Source: Cellulomonas flavigena DSM 20109
Lineage (GTDB): Bacteria; Actinomycetota; Actinomycetes; Actinomycetales; Cellulomonadaceae
DNA length: 64,000 nt
Assembly: GCF_000092865.1 (NCBI RefSeq)
Contig: NC_014151.1
Location: 3,348,001 to 3,412,000 of the forward strand
Direction of reading: 5' to 3'
This document shows, one piece after another, positions 10,042 to 17,858 of this stretch. Each line of letters starts with the position of its first letter. The stretch's first letter is position 1. The notes under the pieces are model-generated. The model saw only the letters and a program-made list of their open reading frames with translations. It did not search any database and was not told the origin of the DNA. Both the position numbers and the translations under genes were made by a program.

Positions 10042-11346
10042 TCAGCGGATCGTGTAGACGAACCGCCCGCCGGCGCTGTCGGTGGCTGCCGCGAGCCCCG
10101 TGGCGCCGCCGGCGTTCCCGGTCCACAGGTTGCGCCACCCGTTGTCGCTGGCCGCCTCGTACGGTGCGCCGCCGACGAGCGTGTAGACGAGCTTCAGGCT
10201 GCCGCTGCCGGCCACCGCGAGCTCGGACGCGCCGGTGACGGTGCCGGTCGAGAGGTTCTTCCAGCCGTTGTTGCTGGCAGCCTCGTGGACGGTGCCGTTC
10301 TGCAGGGTGTAGACGAGCTTCACGCCGTCGACGCTCATCGCCGCGATCCGCGACGCGCCGTGAACCGTCCCCAGCGGCAGGTTCCGCCAGCCGCCGCTGA
10401 ACGCCGCCTCGTGCGCCGAGCCGTTGATCAGGGTGTAGACGAGGCGGTCGTTGCCGAGCGTCGTCGCGGCGATGTCCGTCGCACCCGCGATCGTGCCGAG
10501 CGGCAACGACTTCCACCCGTTGTTGCTCGCGGCCTCGTACGCGACCCCGTCCTTCAGGGTGTAGACCAGCTTGACACCCCCGCTGTGGGTGACGGCCACC
10601 GCATCGGCGGGGATGGTGGTCGACAGGTTGCGCCAGCCGTTGTCGCTCGCCGCCTCGTACACGGTGCCGCCGATGATCGAGTAGATGTACTTCACACCGT
10701 TCACCGTCATCGCGGCGACGTCGGTGGCGCCGGAGATCGTCCCCGGGTCGAGGTTGGCCCATCCGTTGGTGAACCCTGCCTCGTAGACGGTCCCGGCGGG
10801 CCGCGGCGCCGGTGCAGGCTGCGGCGCGCTGTTGTGGCAGTTGGCGCTCGTGTAGCTGGCCGAGTAGGAGATCGGCGAACCACCGAACGTGATGGCCCGC
10901 AGACCACCGTGCAGACGCTGCTCGTAGTGCAGGTGGTAGCTGCCGGGGGAGCCGACGTCCCCGACCCGCCCGACGAGCTGGCCTCTGCTCACCGACTGGC
11001 CGGACCGGACGGCGATGTCCGTCATGTGCAGGTACCGCGTCTCCCACCCGCCCGGGTGGTCGATGACGACCGTGCCGAGGGAGCCCCCGGTCAGCCGCAC
11101 CGAGCCGGACGCGCTCGCGACGACGGCACGTCCCTTGTCGGCTGCGCCGCTGCCCCAGTTGAGGTCGAGCGCCAGCGACGTCCCCGAGCCCGTCGGGTGG
11201 TTGGCACGGGTCTGGCCCTTCCAGGTCTCCCCGCACGGGAACGGGAGCTCGAAGTCGGCCGGCGCCGCGGTGGCGACGGGGGCGAGCATCGTGGTGAGTA
11301 CGGCGGCGGCCAGGACGGTCACTGCAGCGCGACGAAGGCGCATCAT
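10042..11346 (-). CDS. Secreted M23 metallopeptidase with six C-terminal repeats
   Basis: Predicted 434-residue exported protein with a signal peptide of about 28 residues. The M23 (LytM-type) peptidase part spans about 29-175; zinc-site residues are His50, Asp61 and the HLH at 138-140, with His107 as the catalytic histidine. Residues about 184-434 are six repeats of about 42 residues, each with a YEAASDNGWRNL-like start and a KLVYTL-like end. These look like blades of a lectin-type beta-propeller (PLL or tachylectin style), probably a glycan-binding module. ATG 11346 is preceded by GAGAGGA. Likely role: cutting peptidoglycan peptides of its own or foreign cells. Confidence 0.85.
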   Translation of the reverse strand: MMRLRRAAVTVLAAAVLTTMLAPVATAAPADFELPFPCGETWKGQTRANHPTGSGTSLALDLNWGSGAADKGRAVVASASGSVRLTGGSLGTVVIDHPGGWETRYLHMTDIAVRSGQSVSRGQLVGRVGDVGSPGSYHLHYEQRLHGGLRAITFGGSPISYSASYTSANCHNSAPQPAPAPRPAGTVYEAGFTNGWANLDPGTISGATDVAAMTVNGVKYIYSIIGGTVYEAASDNGWRNLSTTIPADAVAVTHSGGVKLVYTLKDGVAYEAASNNGWKSLPLGTIAGATDIAATTLGNDRLVYTLINGSAHEAAFSGGWRNLPLGTVHGASRIAAMSVDGVKLVYTLQNGTVHEAASNNGWKNLSTGTVTGASELAVAGSGSLKLVYTLVGGAPYEAASDNGWRNLWTGNAGGATGLAAATDSAGGRFVYTIR

Positions 11347-11534
11347 GGTTCCTCTCGACGACCCGAGGAGTCCCCGGGCGCACGGACGCGGTGCGGCGGC
11401 CCCCGGGAGTCGTCCCGGATCCCGCCGGTCGCAACCGTGGCAGCCCGCGTGGTCGCTGGTCAGGGGTCGTGCACCGTGACGAGGACCACGTACGTCGAGC
11501 GCTCCGGGCCCCTCCGCGCCCGTGCGTGCCTCAC

Positions 11535-11566
11535 CCCGGGAGGCACCCCAGCATCCCCCTCCCGGG
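11535..11566 (-). terminator. Terminator after GH3 gene
   Basis: CCCGGGAGG (11535-11543) pairs perfectly with CCTCCCGGG (11558-11566). The hairpin begins about 42 bases beyond the GH3 stop codon. The rest of the gap (11347-11608) holds the M23 promoter region and nothing else that I recognise. Confidence 0.55.
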
Positions 11567-11608
11567 TGACGCCCGTACGGGTGAGATGCGGGAGGTCGCG
11601 CGTCGGCG

Positions 11609-13906
11609 TCAGCCCGTGACCGTGAACCCCGCGCGCAGCAGGTCGCGGTCGCGCGACGAGCGGCCGACGAGCAGCTCGAACTCACCCGGCTCCACGACGC
11701 GTCGGCCCTCGGCGTCGACGATGGTGCAGTCGGCGACGGGCACCTCGACGTCGACCACGACCGACTCCCCGGCCGGGACGTCGACGTGCCGGTACGCCTT
11801 GAGCTCCTTGTCCGCCCACGTCAGGGACGTCACGAGGTCGCTGACGTACGCCTGCACGATCTCGTGCGACGGGCGCGACCCGGTGTTGGTGACGGTGACC
11901 TGCGCGCGCACGGCGCCGTCGCGGCCGAGCACCGGCTGGGCGATCGTGAGGTCGGAGTACTCGACCGTCGAGTACGACAGGCCCTCGCCGAACGCGAACG
12001 CGGGGTCCTGCGTGTGGTCGGCGTAGCGGTGGCCGTGCTGGCCACGCGGGGTGTTGTAGTAGACCGGCTGCTGCCCCACGTGCCGCGCGAACGTCACGGG
12101 CAGGCGCCCGGCCGGGTCGATCGTGCCGAGCAGCAGCTCGGCGATCGCCCGCCCGCCGCGCATGCCGGGGTTCGCGGCCCACACGATCGCGTCGGCACCG
12201 AGCGCGGACTCCGGCAGCACGAGCGGCTTGGACGCGACGACCACGACGGTCATCGGGGTCCCGGTGGCGGCGAGCGCGTCGAGGAGGGCCACCTGGCCGC
12301 CGACGAGTTCCAGGGTCGCGGTCGAGCGCGTCTCCCCCATGAGCCCGATCGTGTCGCCGACGACGGCGACCACGTGGTCGGCGCCCTGCGCCGCGGCGAC
12401 GGCCTCGGCGATCATCGCCGGGTCGGGTGCGGCCGGGTGCAGGATCGGCATGCGCGGCTGGCCGTCGGGGTAGAACTCACCGTCGGGGTCCGGCCCGAGC
12501 GTGCCGATGTCCGCGCCGCGCGCGTAGGTGAGCTCCCAGCTCTCGGGCAGCAGGCCCTCGAGACCGTCGAGGACGGTCTCGGTCATGTCGCGCGGGTGGC
12601 CCTCTTCGCGCATCCAGTCGACCTGCCCCGAGCGGCCGGCCCAGTCGCCGAGCTGCGCGTCGACGTCGTCCGCGTTGGGGCCGACCAGCGCGATCCGCAG
12701 CGGCGGCGGCTCCGACCCGTCGGGAGCCGTGGCCCGCCCGTCGAGCGCGCACTCCAGCCCGCCGCCGAGGGGCAGCACACCGGTGTTCTTCAGCAGCACG
12801 AGCGAACGGCGCGTCACCTGCAGGTTGATGTCCTGGTGCTCGTCGGACCCGATGACCTCGGCCTGCCGCACCGGGTCGGGGCGGCGCGGGTCCTCGAAGA
12901 GCCCGAGCTCGAACTTCACGGTGAGGATGCGCGCGACGGCCGCGTCGAGCTGCGCCTCGTCGACGAGCCCGTTGGCAACCGCCTTCTGCACGCCCTCGAA
13001 GAACCCGGGCGTCGTCATGACCATGTCGTTGCCGGCCGCCACCGCCAGGGCGGCGGCGTGCTCGTGGTCGCGGGCGATCTTCTGCTCCCACACCATGCGC
13101 CCGACGTTGTCCCAGTCGGTGATGAGGGTGCCGGTGTACCCCCACTCGCCGCGCAGCACCTCCGTGAGGAGCCACTCGTTGATCGTGATCGGCACGCCGT
13201 CGGTCGACTGGTAGCCGAGCATGAACGTGCGGGCACCCTCGCGCGCGACGCGCTCGAACGGCGGCAGGAACCACGAGCGCAGCTTGCGGCGCGAGATGTC
13301 CGCCTCGGACGCGTCGCGCCCGCCCTGCGTCTCGGAGTACCCGGCGAAGTGCTTGGCGCACGCGAGCACCGCGGTGGGGTCGGTGAGGCCGTCGCCCTGG
13401 TAGCCGCGCACCATCGCCGCGGCGAGCTCACCGATGAGGTACGGGTCCTCGCCGAACGTCTCGTTCACGCGGCCCCAGCGCAGGTCGCGCGTGATGCAGA
13501 CGACCGGCGAGAACGTCCAGTGCAGGCCCGTCGCGGACACCTCGACGGCCGTGACGCGGGCCATCGCCTCCGCCGCGGCAGGGTCCCAGGACGCGGCGAC
13601 GCCGAGCTGCGTGGGGAAGATCGTCGCGCCGCGCCAGAACGAGTACCCGTGGATCGCGTCGTCCGCGACGAGCAGCGGGATGCGCAGGCGGGTGCGCTCG
13701 ACCGCGTCGAGCGCCTCGAGGACGCGCTGCGGCGAGGAGTGCAGGATGGAGCCCACGTGCTTCTCGAGCACGAGGTCCTCGACGCCCGGCTGGGCGTCGA
13801 GCTGCAGCATCTGCCCCGCCTTCTCGGGCAGGGTCATGCGGCTCAGCAGGTCGGCGACACGCTCCGGGATGGGCAGCGACGGGTCCTGGTACGGGAGCAT
13901 GGTCAC
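11609..13906 (-). CDS. GH3 beta-glucosidase
   Basis: Predicted 765-residue cytoplasmic glycosidase. It shows the full GH3 layout: (beta/alpha)8 domain with KHFAGYSE and nucleophile Asp264 in LITDWDNVG, alpha/beta sandwich, and a C-terminal fibronectin-III-like domain. No signal peptide is visible. Three starts are possible (TTG 13909, GTG 13906, ATG 13900); the GTG has the best spacing to AGAGGA. Probable role: hydrolysis of cello-oligosaccharides or other beta-glucosides after uptake. It stands alone, with no transporter adjacent. Confidence 0.9.
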   Translation of the reverse strand: MTMLPYQDPSLPIPERVADLLSRMTLPEKAGQMLQLDAQPGVEDLVLEKHVGSILHSSPQRVLEALDAVERTRLRIPLLVADDAIHGYSFWRGATIFPTQLGVAASWDPAAAEAMARVTAVEVSATGLHWTFSPVVCITRDLRWGRVNETFGEDPYLIGELAAAMVRGYQGDGLTDPTAVLACAKHFAGYSETQGGRDASEADISRRKLRSWFLPPFERVAREGARTFMLGYQSTDGVPITINEWLLTEVLRGEWGYTGTLITDWDNVGRMVWEQKIARDHEHAAALAVAAGNDMVMTTPGFFEGVQKAVANGLVDEAQLDAAVARILTVKFELGLFEDPRRPDPVRQAEVIGSDEHQDINLQVTRRSLVLLKNTGVLPLGGGLECALDGRATAPDGSEPPPLRIALVGPNADDVDAQLGDWAGRSGQVDWMREEGHPRDMTETVLDGLEGLLPESWELTYARGADIGTLGPDPDGEFYPDGQPRMPILHPAAPDPAMIAEAVAAAQGADHVVAVVGDTIGLMGETRSTATLELVGGQVALLDALAATGTPMTVVVVASKPLVLPESALGADAIVWAANPGMRGGRAIAELLLGTIDPAGRLPVTFARHVGQQPVYYNTPRGQHGHRYADHTQDPAFAFGEGLSYSTVEYSDLTIAQPVLGRDGAVRAQVTVTNTGSRPSHEIVQAYVSDLVTSLTWADKELKAYRHVDVPAGESVVVDVEVPVADCTIVDAEGRRVVEPGEFELLVGRSSRDRDLLRAGFTVTG

Positions 13907-14193
13907 CAAGGGGTCCTCTGTGTTGAGCGTGCGACCGGCCCGACGACGCTAACCCAGGGACGCCCGCCCACGGAAACGCACTCCCGGGCCCCCCGGTCGG
14001 CCGCGCCGCACCGACCTTGATCGGCCCTCCGGGTGGCCCGTCCCCCCAGATCACTCGAACGCCCACGTATCTCACCCCGGGGCTCGCCCCCCTGTGTCGG
14101 TGGGCGCCGATAGCGTCCGGTGCGACCCGGCAGGCCCGCGGTCGACCGGGAGGCACGACCCGGCGTCAGGCGGACCGAGCGACGGAGGACGAC
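13907..14193. other. Divergent promoter region
   Basis: This 287-base gap separates the GH3 gene from the small unknown gene on the other strand. I see ribosome binding sites at both ends but no clear operator or hairpin. A dispersed-repeat copy is absent. Confidence 0.5.
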
Positions 14194-14520
14194 ATGAGCG
14201 AGACAGGTGCGACACCGGTACTGACGTCGGCCGACTGCGTGCTGGTGCGCACGTCGGCGACGGTCGCCACGACCGTGCACCGCGAGGGCGCGCACCTCGT
14301 CGTCCACTTCCTGCAGCCCGGGGGCGTGACCCGCTGGATGTGGCCGTGCGAGGTCGTCGCGGCCGCGCTGCGCCACCCGGGCACGGTGTCCGGCGACGAC
14401 GCGGTGCACGTGGTCGCCGACCCCGACACCGCGGACCTCGTCGTGACGCTCGACGGCGCGGAGGGGAGCGTGCTGCTGGCCGTGCCCGGTGACGCGGTCC
14501 GTACCGCCCTGTCCCGCTGA
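14194..14520 (+). CDS. Small protein of unknown function, 108 aa
   Basis: Predicted 108-residue soluble protein. GGAGGA lies four bases before the ATG at 14194. No signal peptide, membrane segment or known catalytic motif is visible. It alternates hydrophobic and acidic stretches in a way that suggests a small beta-rich fold. It is followed after 78 bases by the polymerase gene, in the same direction, so they may be co-transcribed. I do not recognise a family. Confidence 0.75.
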   Translation: MSETGATPVLTSADCVLVRTSATVATTVHREGAHLVVHFLQPGGVTRWMWPCEVVAAALRHPGTVSGDDAVHVVADPDTADLVVTLDGAEGSVLLAVPGDAVRTALSR

Positions 14521-14598
14521 CGCGGGCGCTACGCCGTCGCGGTGGTGCCGGCGCGAGGTGCCGGTGCCGGGTGTCGGTGGGGCGCGCGAGGATGAGCC

Positions 14599-16311
14599 GT
14601 GCCCGCGTACGTCCTGCTAAGCCGTGACGCGCACGCGCGCTCCGTCACGCTGACGTCGCTGGACGCGGACGCGACCCCCGGCGACGTGCGGGTCGTGGCG
14701 GCGGACGGGCTCACGGACGTGGTCGCACAGGTCGAGGCCGCCGACCACCCGCGCTGGGTGTGGGACGACACGCGCCGCTGGTACCCGCCGCTGCTCGACG
14801 CGGGGGTCCGCGTCGAGCGGTGCCACGACCTGCGGCTGTGCCACACGATCCTGCGGCACGCGGCGTCGGCCGCCGCGTCGCGGCTGCAGCAGGCGCCCCC
14901 CGGCCCGTTCGACGCGTCTGCGCCCGACGAGCCGCTGCCCCACGAGCCCGACCTGCTCGACGCGCTGCGCGAGCTCGACGAGGACGCCTCGCCCCCGCCG
15001 AGCCTCGACGCCCCCGCGCCGGCGGACGGCGACGGCCCCGACCTGCTCGCCGAGCTCCGTGACCAGCTCGACGCCGTGACAGGCGCCACGCAGCCCGGCC
15101 GCCTGCGGCTGCTGCTCGCCGCGGAGTCCGGCGGCGCGCTCGTCGCGGCGGAGATGCAGCACGACGGCCTGCCGTGGGACCCGGTACGCCACGACGAGCT
15201 GCTCACTGACCTGCTCGGCCCGCGGCCGGTCGGAGGTGGGCGCCCGCGCCGCCTCGAGGAGCTCGTCACGACGATCCGCGAGCTGCTGGCGGACCCGCAC
15301 CTGAACCCCGACTCCCAGCCGCACCTGCTCGCGGCGCTGCGCCGGCAGGGGTTCTCGCTGTCCTCGACGAGCAAGTGGGAGGTCCGGGAGCTCGACCACC
15401 CCGTCGTCGCGCCGCTCCTGGAGTACAAGAAGCTGTCACGGCTGCTCAGCGCGAACGGGTGGGCGTGGCTCGACTCGTGGGTGCGCGACGGGCGGTTCCG
15501 GCCCGCGTACGTCGTCGGGGGCGTCGTCACGGGGCGGTGGGCGACGGACGGCGGCGGCGCGCTGCAGCTGCCCGCCTCGCTGCGGGCGGCGGCGCGCGCC
15601 GACGACGGGTGGCGTCTGGTCGTCGCCGACGCCGCGCAGCTCGAGCCGCGTGTGCTGGCCGCGATGTCCGGCGACCGCGCGATGGCCGACGCCGCGCGCG
15701 GCTCCGACCTGTACCAGCGCATCGCCGACGCGGGCACCGTCCCCACGCGCACGGACGCGAAGTACGCGCTGCTGGGAGCGATCTACGGTGCGACCACCGG
15801 CAGCGCCGGGATGCTGATGCCGCGCCTGGCGCGCGCCTACCCGCAGGCGGTCGCACTCGTCGAGGCGGCGGCACGGGCGGGTGAGCGCGGCGAGACCGTC
15901 TCGACGTGGCTGGGCCGCACGTCACCGCCCGCGAGCGCCGCGTTCCTCGACCGCCTCGGCGCGGCGGGGGCCGAGGGCGCCGACCCCGACGACGTGCGCG
16001 ACGCCCGCCGCCGCGCACGTGACCGTGGCCGGTTCACCCGGAACTTCGTCGTGCAGGGCACGGCGGCCGAGTGGGCGCTGTGCTGGCTCGCGTCGCTGCG
16101 CCGCCGGCTGCGGGAGATCGGCGACGGGCGCGCGAGGCTCGTGTTCTTCCTGCACGACGAGGTCGTGGTGCACTCCCCCGCGCAGGACGCCGACGCGGTC
16201 GCGACGGCCGTGCGCGAGGCCGCCGAGGAGGCCGGCCGCCTGCTCTTCGGCGCCGCGCCGGTCGAGTTCGCGCTGGACCTCGCGGTGGTCCGCTCCTACG
16301 CGGACGCCTGA
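14599..16311 (+). CDS. Family A DNA polymerase, bifunctional 3'-5' exonuclease/polymerase type
   Basis: Predicted 570-residue polymerase, much shorter than DNA polymerase I (about 900). It lacks the 5' nuclease domain. Polymerase motifs are intact: motif A Asp344 (VVADAAQLEPRVLA), motif B Arg/Lys388 (RTDAKYALLGAIYG), motif C His519-Asp520-Glu521 (FFLHDEVVV). The N-terminal third corresponds to the exonuclease-like region of this actinobacterial subfamily, but I cannot locate a full set of DEDD exonuclease residues, so proofreading may be lost. GTG 14599 follows a weak GAGGAT site. Likely an accessory repair polymerase. Confidence 0.88.
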   Translation: MPAYVLLSRDAHARSVTLTSLDADATPGDVRVVAADGLTDVVAQVEAADHPRWVWDDTRRWYPPLLDAGVRVERCHDLRLCHTILRHAASAAASRLQQAPPGPFDASAPDEPLPHEPDLLDALRELDEDASPPPSLDAPAPADGDGPDLLAELRDQLDAVTGATQPGRLRLLLAAESGGALVAAEMQHDGLPWDPVRHDELLTDLLGPRPVGGGRPRRLEELVTTIRELLADPHLNPDSQPHLLAALRRQGFSLSSTSKWEVRELDHPVVAPLLEYKKLSRLLSANGWAWLDSWVRDGRFRPAYVVGGVVTGRWATDGGGALQLPASLRAAARADDGWRLVVADAAQLEPRVLAAMSGDRAMADAARGSDLYQRIADAGTVPTRTDAKYALLGAIYGATTGSAGMLMPRLARAYPQAVALVEAAARAGERGETVSTWLGRTSPPASAAFLDRLGAAGAEGADPDDVRDARRRARDRGRFTRNFVVQGTAAEWALCWLASLRRRLREIGDGRARLVFFLHDEVVVHSPAQDADAVATAVREAAEEAGRLLFGAAPVEFALDLAVVRSYADA

Positions 16312-16326
16312 CGCCCGACTCCACGA

Positions 16327-16462
16327 CGCCCACCGGAACACCGCTCACCGTCACGCCCACCAGGCGGTGAGCCAGGTCCCGCTCGGCGCGCACCGACATC
16401 GCCCACCGGAACACCGCTCACCGTCGGCGCGCCGAGTCGGTGAGTCAGTCTCCGGTCGGCGG
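16327..16462. repeat. Two inverted pairs of a CGGTGAGC-type repeat
   Basis: An exact 26-base element occurs at 16327-16352 and again at 16400-16425. Each is followed by a diverged reverse-complement copy (16365-16389 and 16438-16462, both starting CGGTGAG). Two consecutive hairpins can form in the gap between the convergent polymerase and LacI genes, so a terminator role is likely. A fifth copy lies at 21320-21344. Confidence 0.8.
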
Positions 16463-16468
16463 AGGGGG

Positions 16469-17497
16469 TCAGCGGTCGGGGACGTCCGGTGCGGACTCGC
16501 GTACGACGAGGCGCGTCGGCAGCAGCAACGAGCTGGGCGTCCCGCCGTCGATGACGGACAGCAGCGTGCGGGCCATCTCGTGCCCGAGCGCGCGGATCGG
16601 CTGCTGCACGGTCGTCAGGGTCGGGTGCGCGAGCTCCGCGATCGGCAGGTCGTCGAACCCGACGACGGCGACGTCCTGCGGGACGCTGCGCCCATGGCGC
16701 TGCAGCGTCCGGACCGCGCCGGCCGCCATGTTGTCGGACGCCGCGGTCACGGCGTCGATCGTCGGGTCGCGGCGCAGCAGCCGCTGCATGGCGTGCGCAC
16801 CGCCGTCGCACGTGAAGTCAGCGTGCTCCACGAGGGCCGTGTCGAGGCCGGCGGCGGACAGCGCGTCGTGGACACCGTCGAGGCGGGCGACGGCCGCGTG
16901 CGAGTCGGTGGGCCCGGCGATGGTCGCGACGCGACGCCGGCCGAGCGCGACGAGGTGCTCGGCCGCGACCCGCCCGCCGTCGCGGTTGTCGACGTCGACG
17001 TACCACTCGGGGCGCCCGTGCAGCGGCCGGCCGCCGTACACGGTCGGCAGGCCGGACGCCTCGACGATGCGCTGCAGGGGGTCGTCGCCGCGCAGGGCCA
17101 TCACCATGACACCGTCGGCGCGGGGCCGTCGCAGCATGCGCCGCACCCGGTCGTGGCCGCGCTCGGAGTGGCACAGCAGCAGCTTCAGGTCGAGGTCGGT
17201 GTCCTCGAGCGCGGCCGTGACGCCGACGATGACCTGGCCGAAGAACGGGTCGCCGAACAGCTCGGCGTTGTCGTGCGAGGCCGCCAGGACGACCGCGCCG
17301 ACCTTCTGCCGCGCGAGCGCCTGGGCGGTCACGTTCGGCACGTACCCGAGCTCGCGGACGGCACGCTCGACGGCCTGGCGCGTCGCGGGGCTGACGTGGA
17401 CCGCGTTGTTGATCGCCCGGGACGCCGCGGAGCGGGAGACCCCCGCCAGCCGGGCCACCTGGTCGAGCGTGGGCGCCCGACCGTCGCGCGGTGTCAT
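16469..17497 (-). CDS. LacI family regulator, CelR-like
   Basis: Predicted 342-residue repressor. The N-terminus carries a LacI helix-turn-helix and hinge (LDQVARLAGVSRSAASRAIN, then NAVHVSPATRQAV). The sensor domain follows (DPFFGQVIVGV, ASDNMAAGAVR, VVGFDDLPIAELAHP). ATG 17497 has GGGGGA three bases upstream; the frame stays open further but lacks a comparable site. It is divergent from a GH9 cellulase gene, and the shared gap has three palindromes resembling the CelR/CebR box TGGGAGCGCTCCCA. By analogy it probably responds to cellobiose. Confidence 0.9.
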   Translation of the reverse strand: MTPRDGRAPTLDQVARLAGVSRSAASRAINNAVHVSPATRQAVERAVRELGYVPNVTAQALARQKVGAVVLAASHDNAELFGDPFFGQVIVGVTAALEDTDLDLKLLLCHSERGHDRVRRMLRRPRADGVMVMALRGDDPLQRIVEASGLPTVYGGRPLHGRPEWYVDVDNRDGGRVAAEHLVALGRRRVATIAGPTDSHAAVARLDGVHDALSAAGLDTALVEHADFTCDGGAHAMQRLLRRDPTIDAVTAASDNMAAGAVRTLQRHGRSVPQDVAVVGFDDLPIAELAHPTLTTVQQPIRALGHEMARTLLSVIDGGTPSSLLLPTRLVVRESAPDVPDR

Positions 17498-17552
17498 CGG
17501 TCCCCCTGTCGCCCGTGCGGATCGGCGTGAGGCTACCACCGCCGGCCCGTGG

Positions 17553-17570
17553 TCCGGCAGCGCTTCCGGA
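17553..17570. promoter_or_regulatory. CelR-like operator 1
   Basis: TCCGGCAGCGCTTCCGGA is palindromic around AGCGCT. It lies 56 bases upstream of the LacI gene start, so autoregulation is the simplest reading. Confidence 0.55.
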
Positions 17571-17666
17571 GGGACGTCCCGCCCGACCGGGCTCACCCGT
17601 CAGGGCGATGATCAGCCGCTTTGCCTTGACACCTCGCGCGGACGGCCGCACGATCGGAGCCGCGAC

Positions 17667-17680
17667 TGGAAGCGCGTCCA
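17667..17680. promoter_or_regulatory. CelR-like operator 2
   Basis: TGGAAGCGCGTCCA, extended by AC and GT on the sides, is a near-perfect palindrome close to the TGGGAGCGCTCCCA box bound by CelR/CebR proteins in actinobacteria. Confidence 0.65.
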
Positions 17681-17755
17681 GTTCGGATCACGGACTGCGT
17701 CGGCTCGGTCGAGGCAGCGTGCCGGCAACGAGGCGTCACGTGCGCCAGGCCCGCA

Positions 17756-17769
17756 TGGAAGCGCTACCA
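17756..17769. promoter_or_regulatory. CelR-like operator 3
   Basis: TGGAAGCGCTACCA is another match to the CelR-type box. It is 90 bases upstream of the cellulase start codon, a position that fits repression of the cellulase promoter. Confidence 0.65.
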
Positions 17770-17858
17770 GCCGCGACGGCACGTCGAGGCCGACACGACC
17801 CGATGCACCACCCGACCGCACGCCCCGTCCGGCGTGCACCCTCACCCTGGGAGACACC

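Larger units (their letters stand above)
17498..17858. other. Regulatory gap between CelR-like and cellulase genes
   Basis: This 361-base gap contains no supported gene. It holds three CelR-like palindromes (annotated separately) at 17553, 17667 and 17756, and the start region of both divergent genes. Confidence 0.7.
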
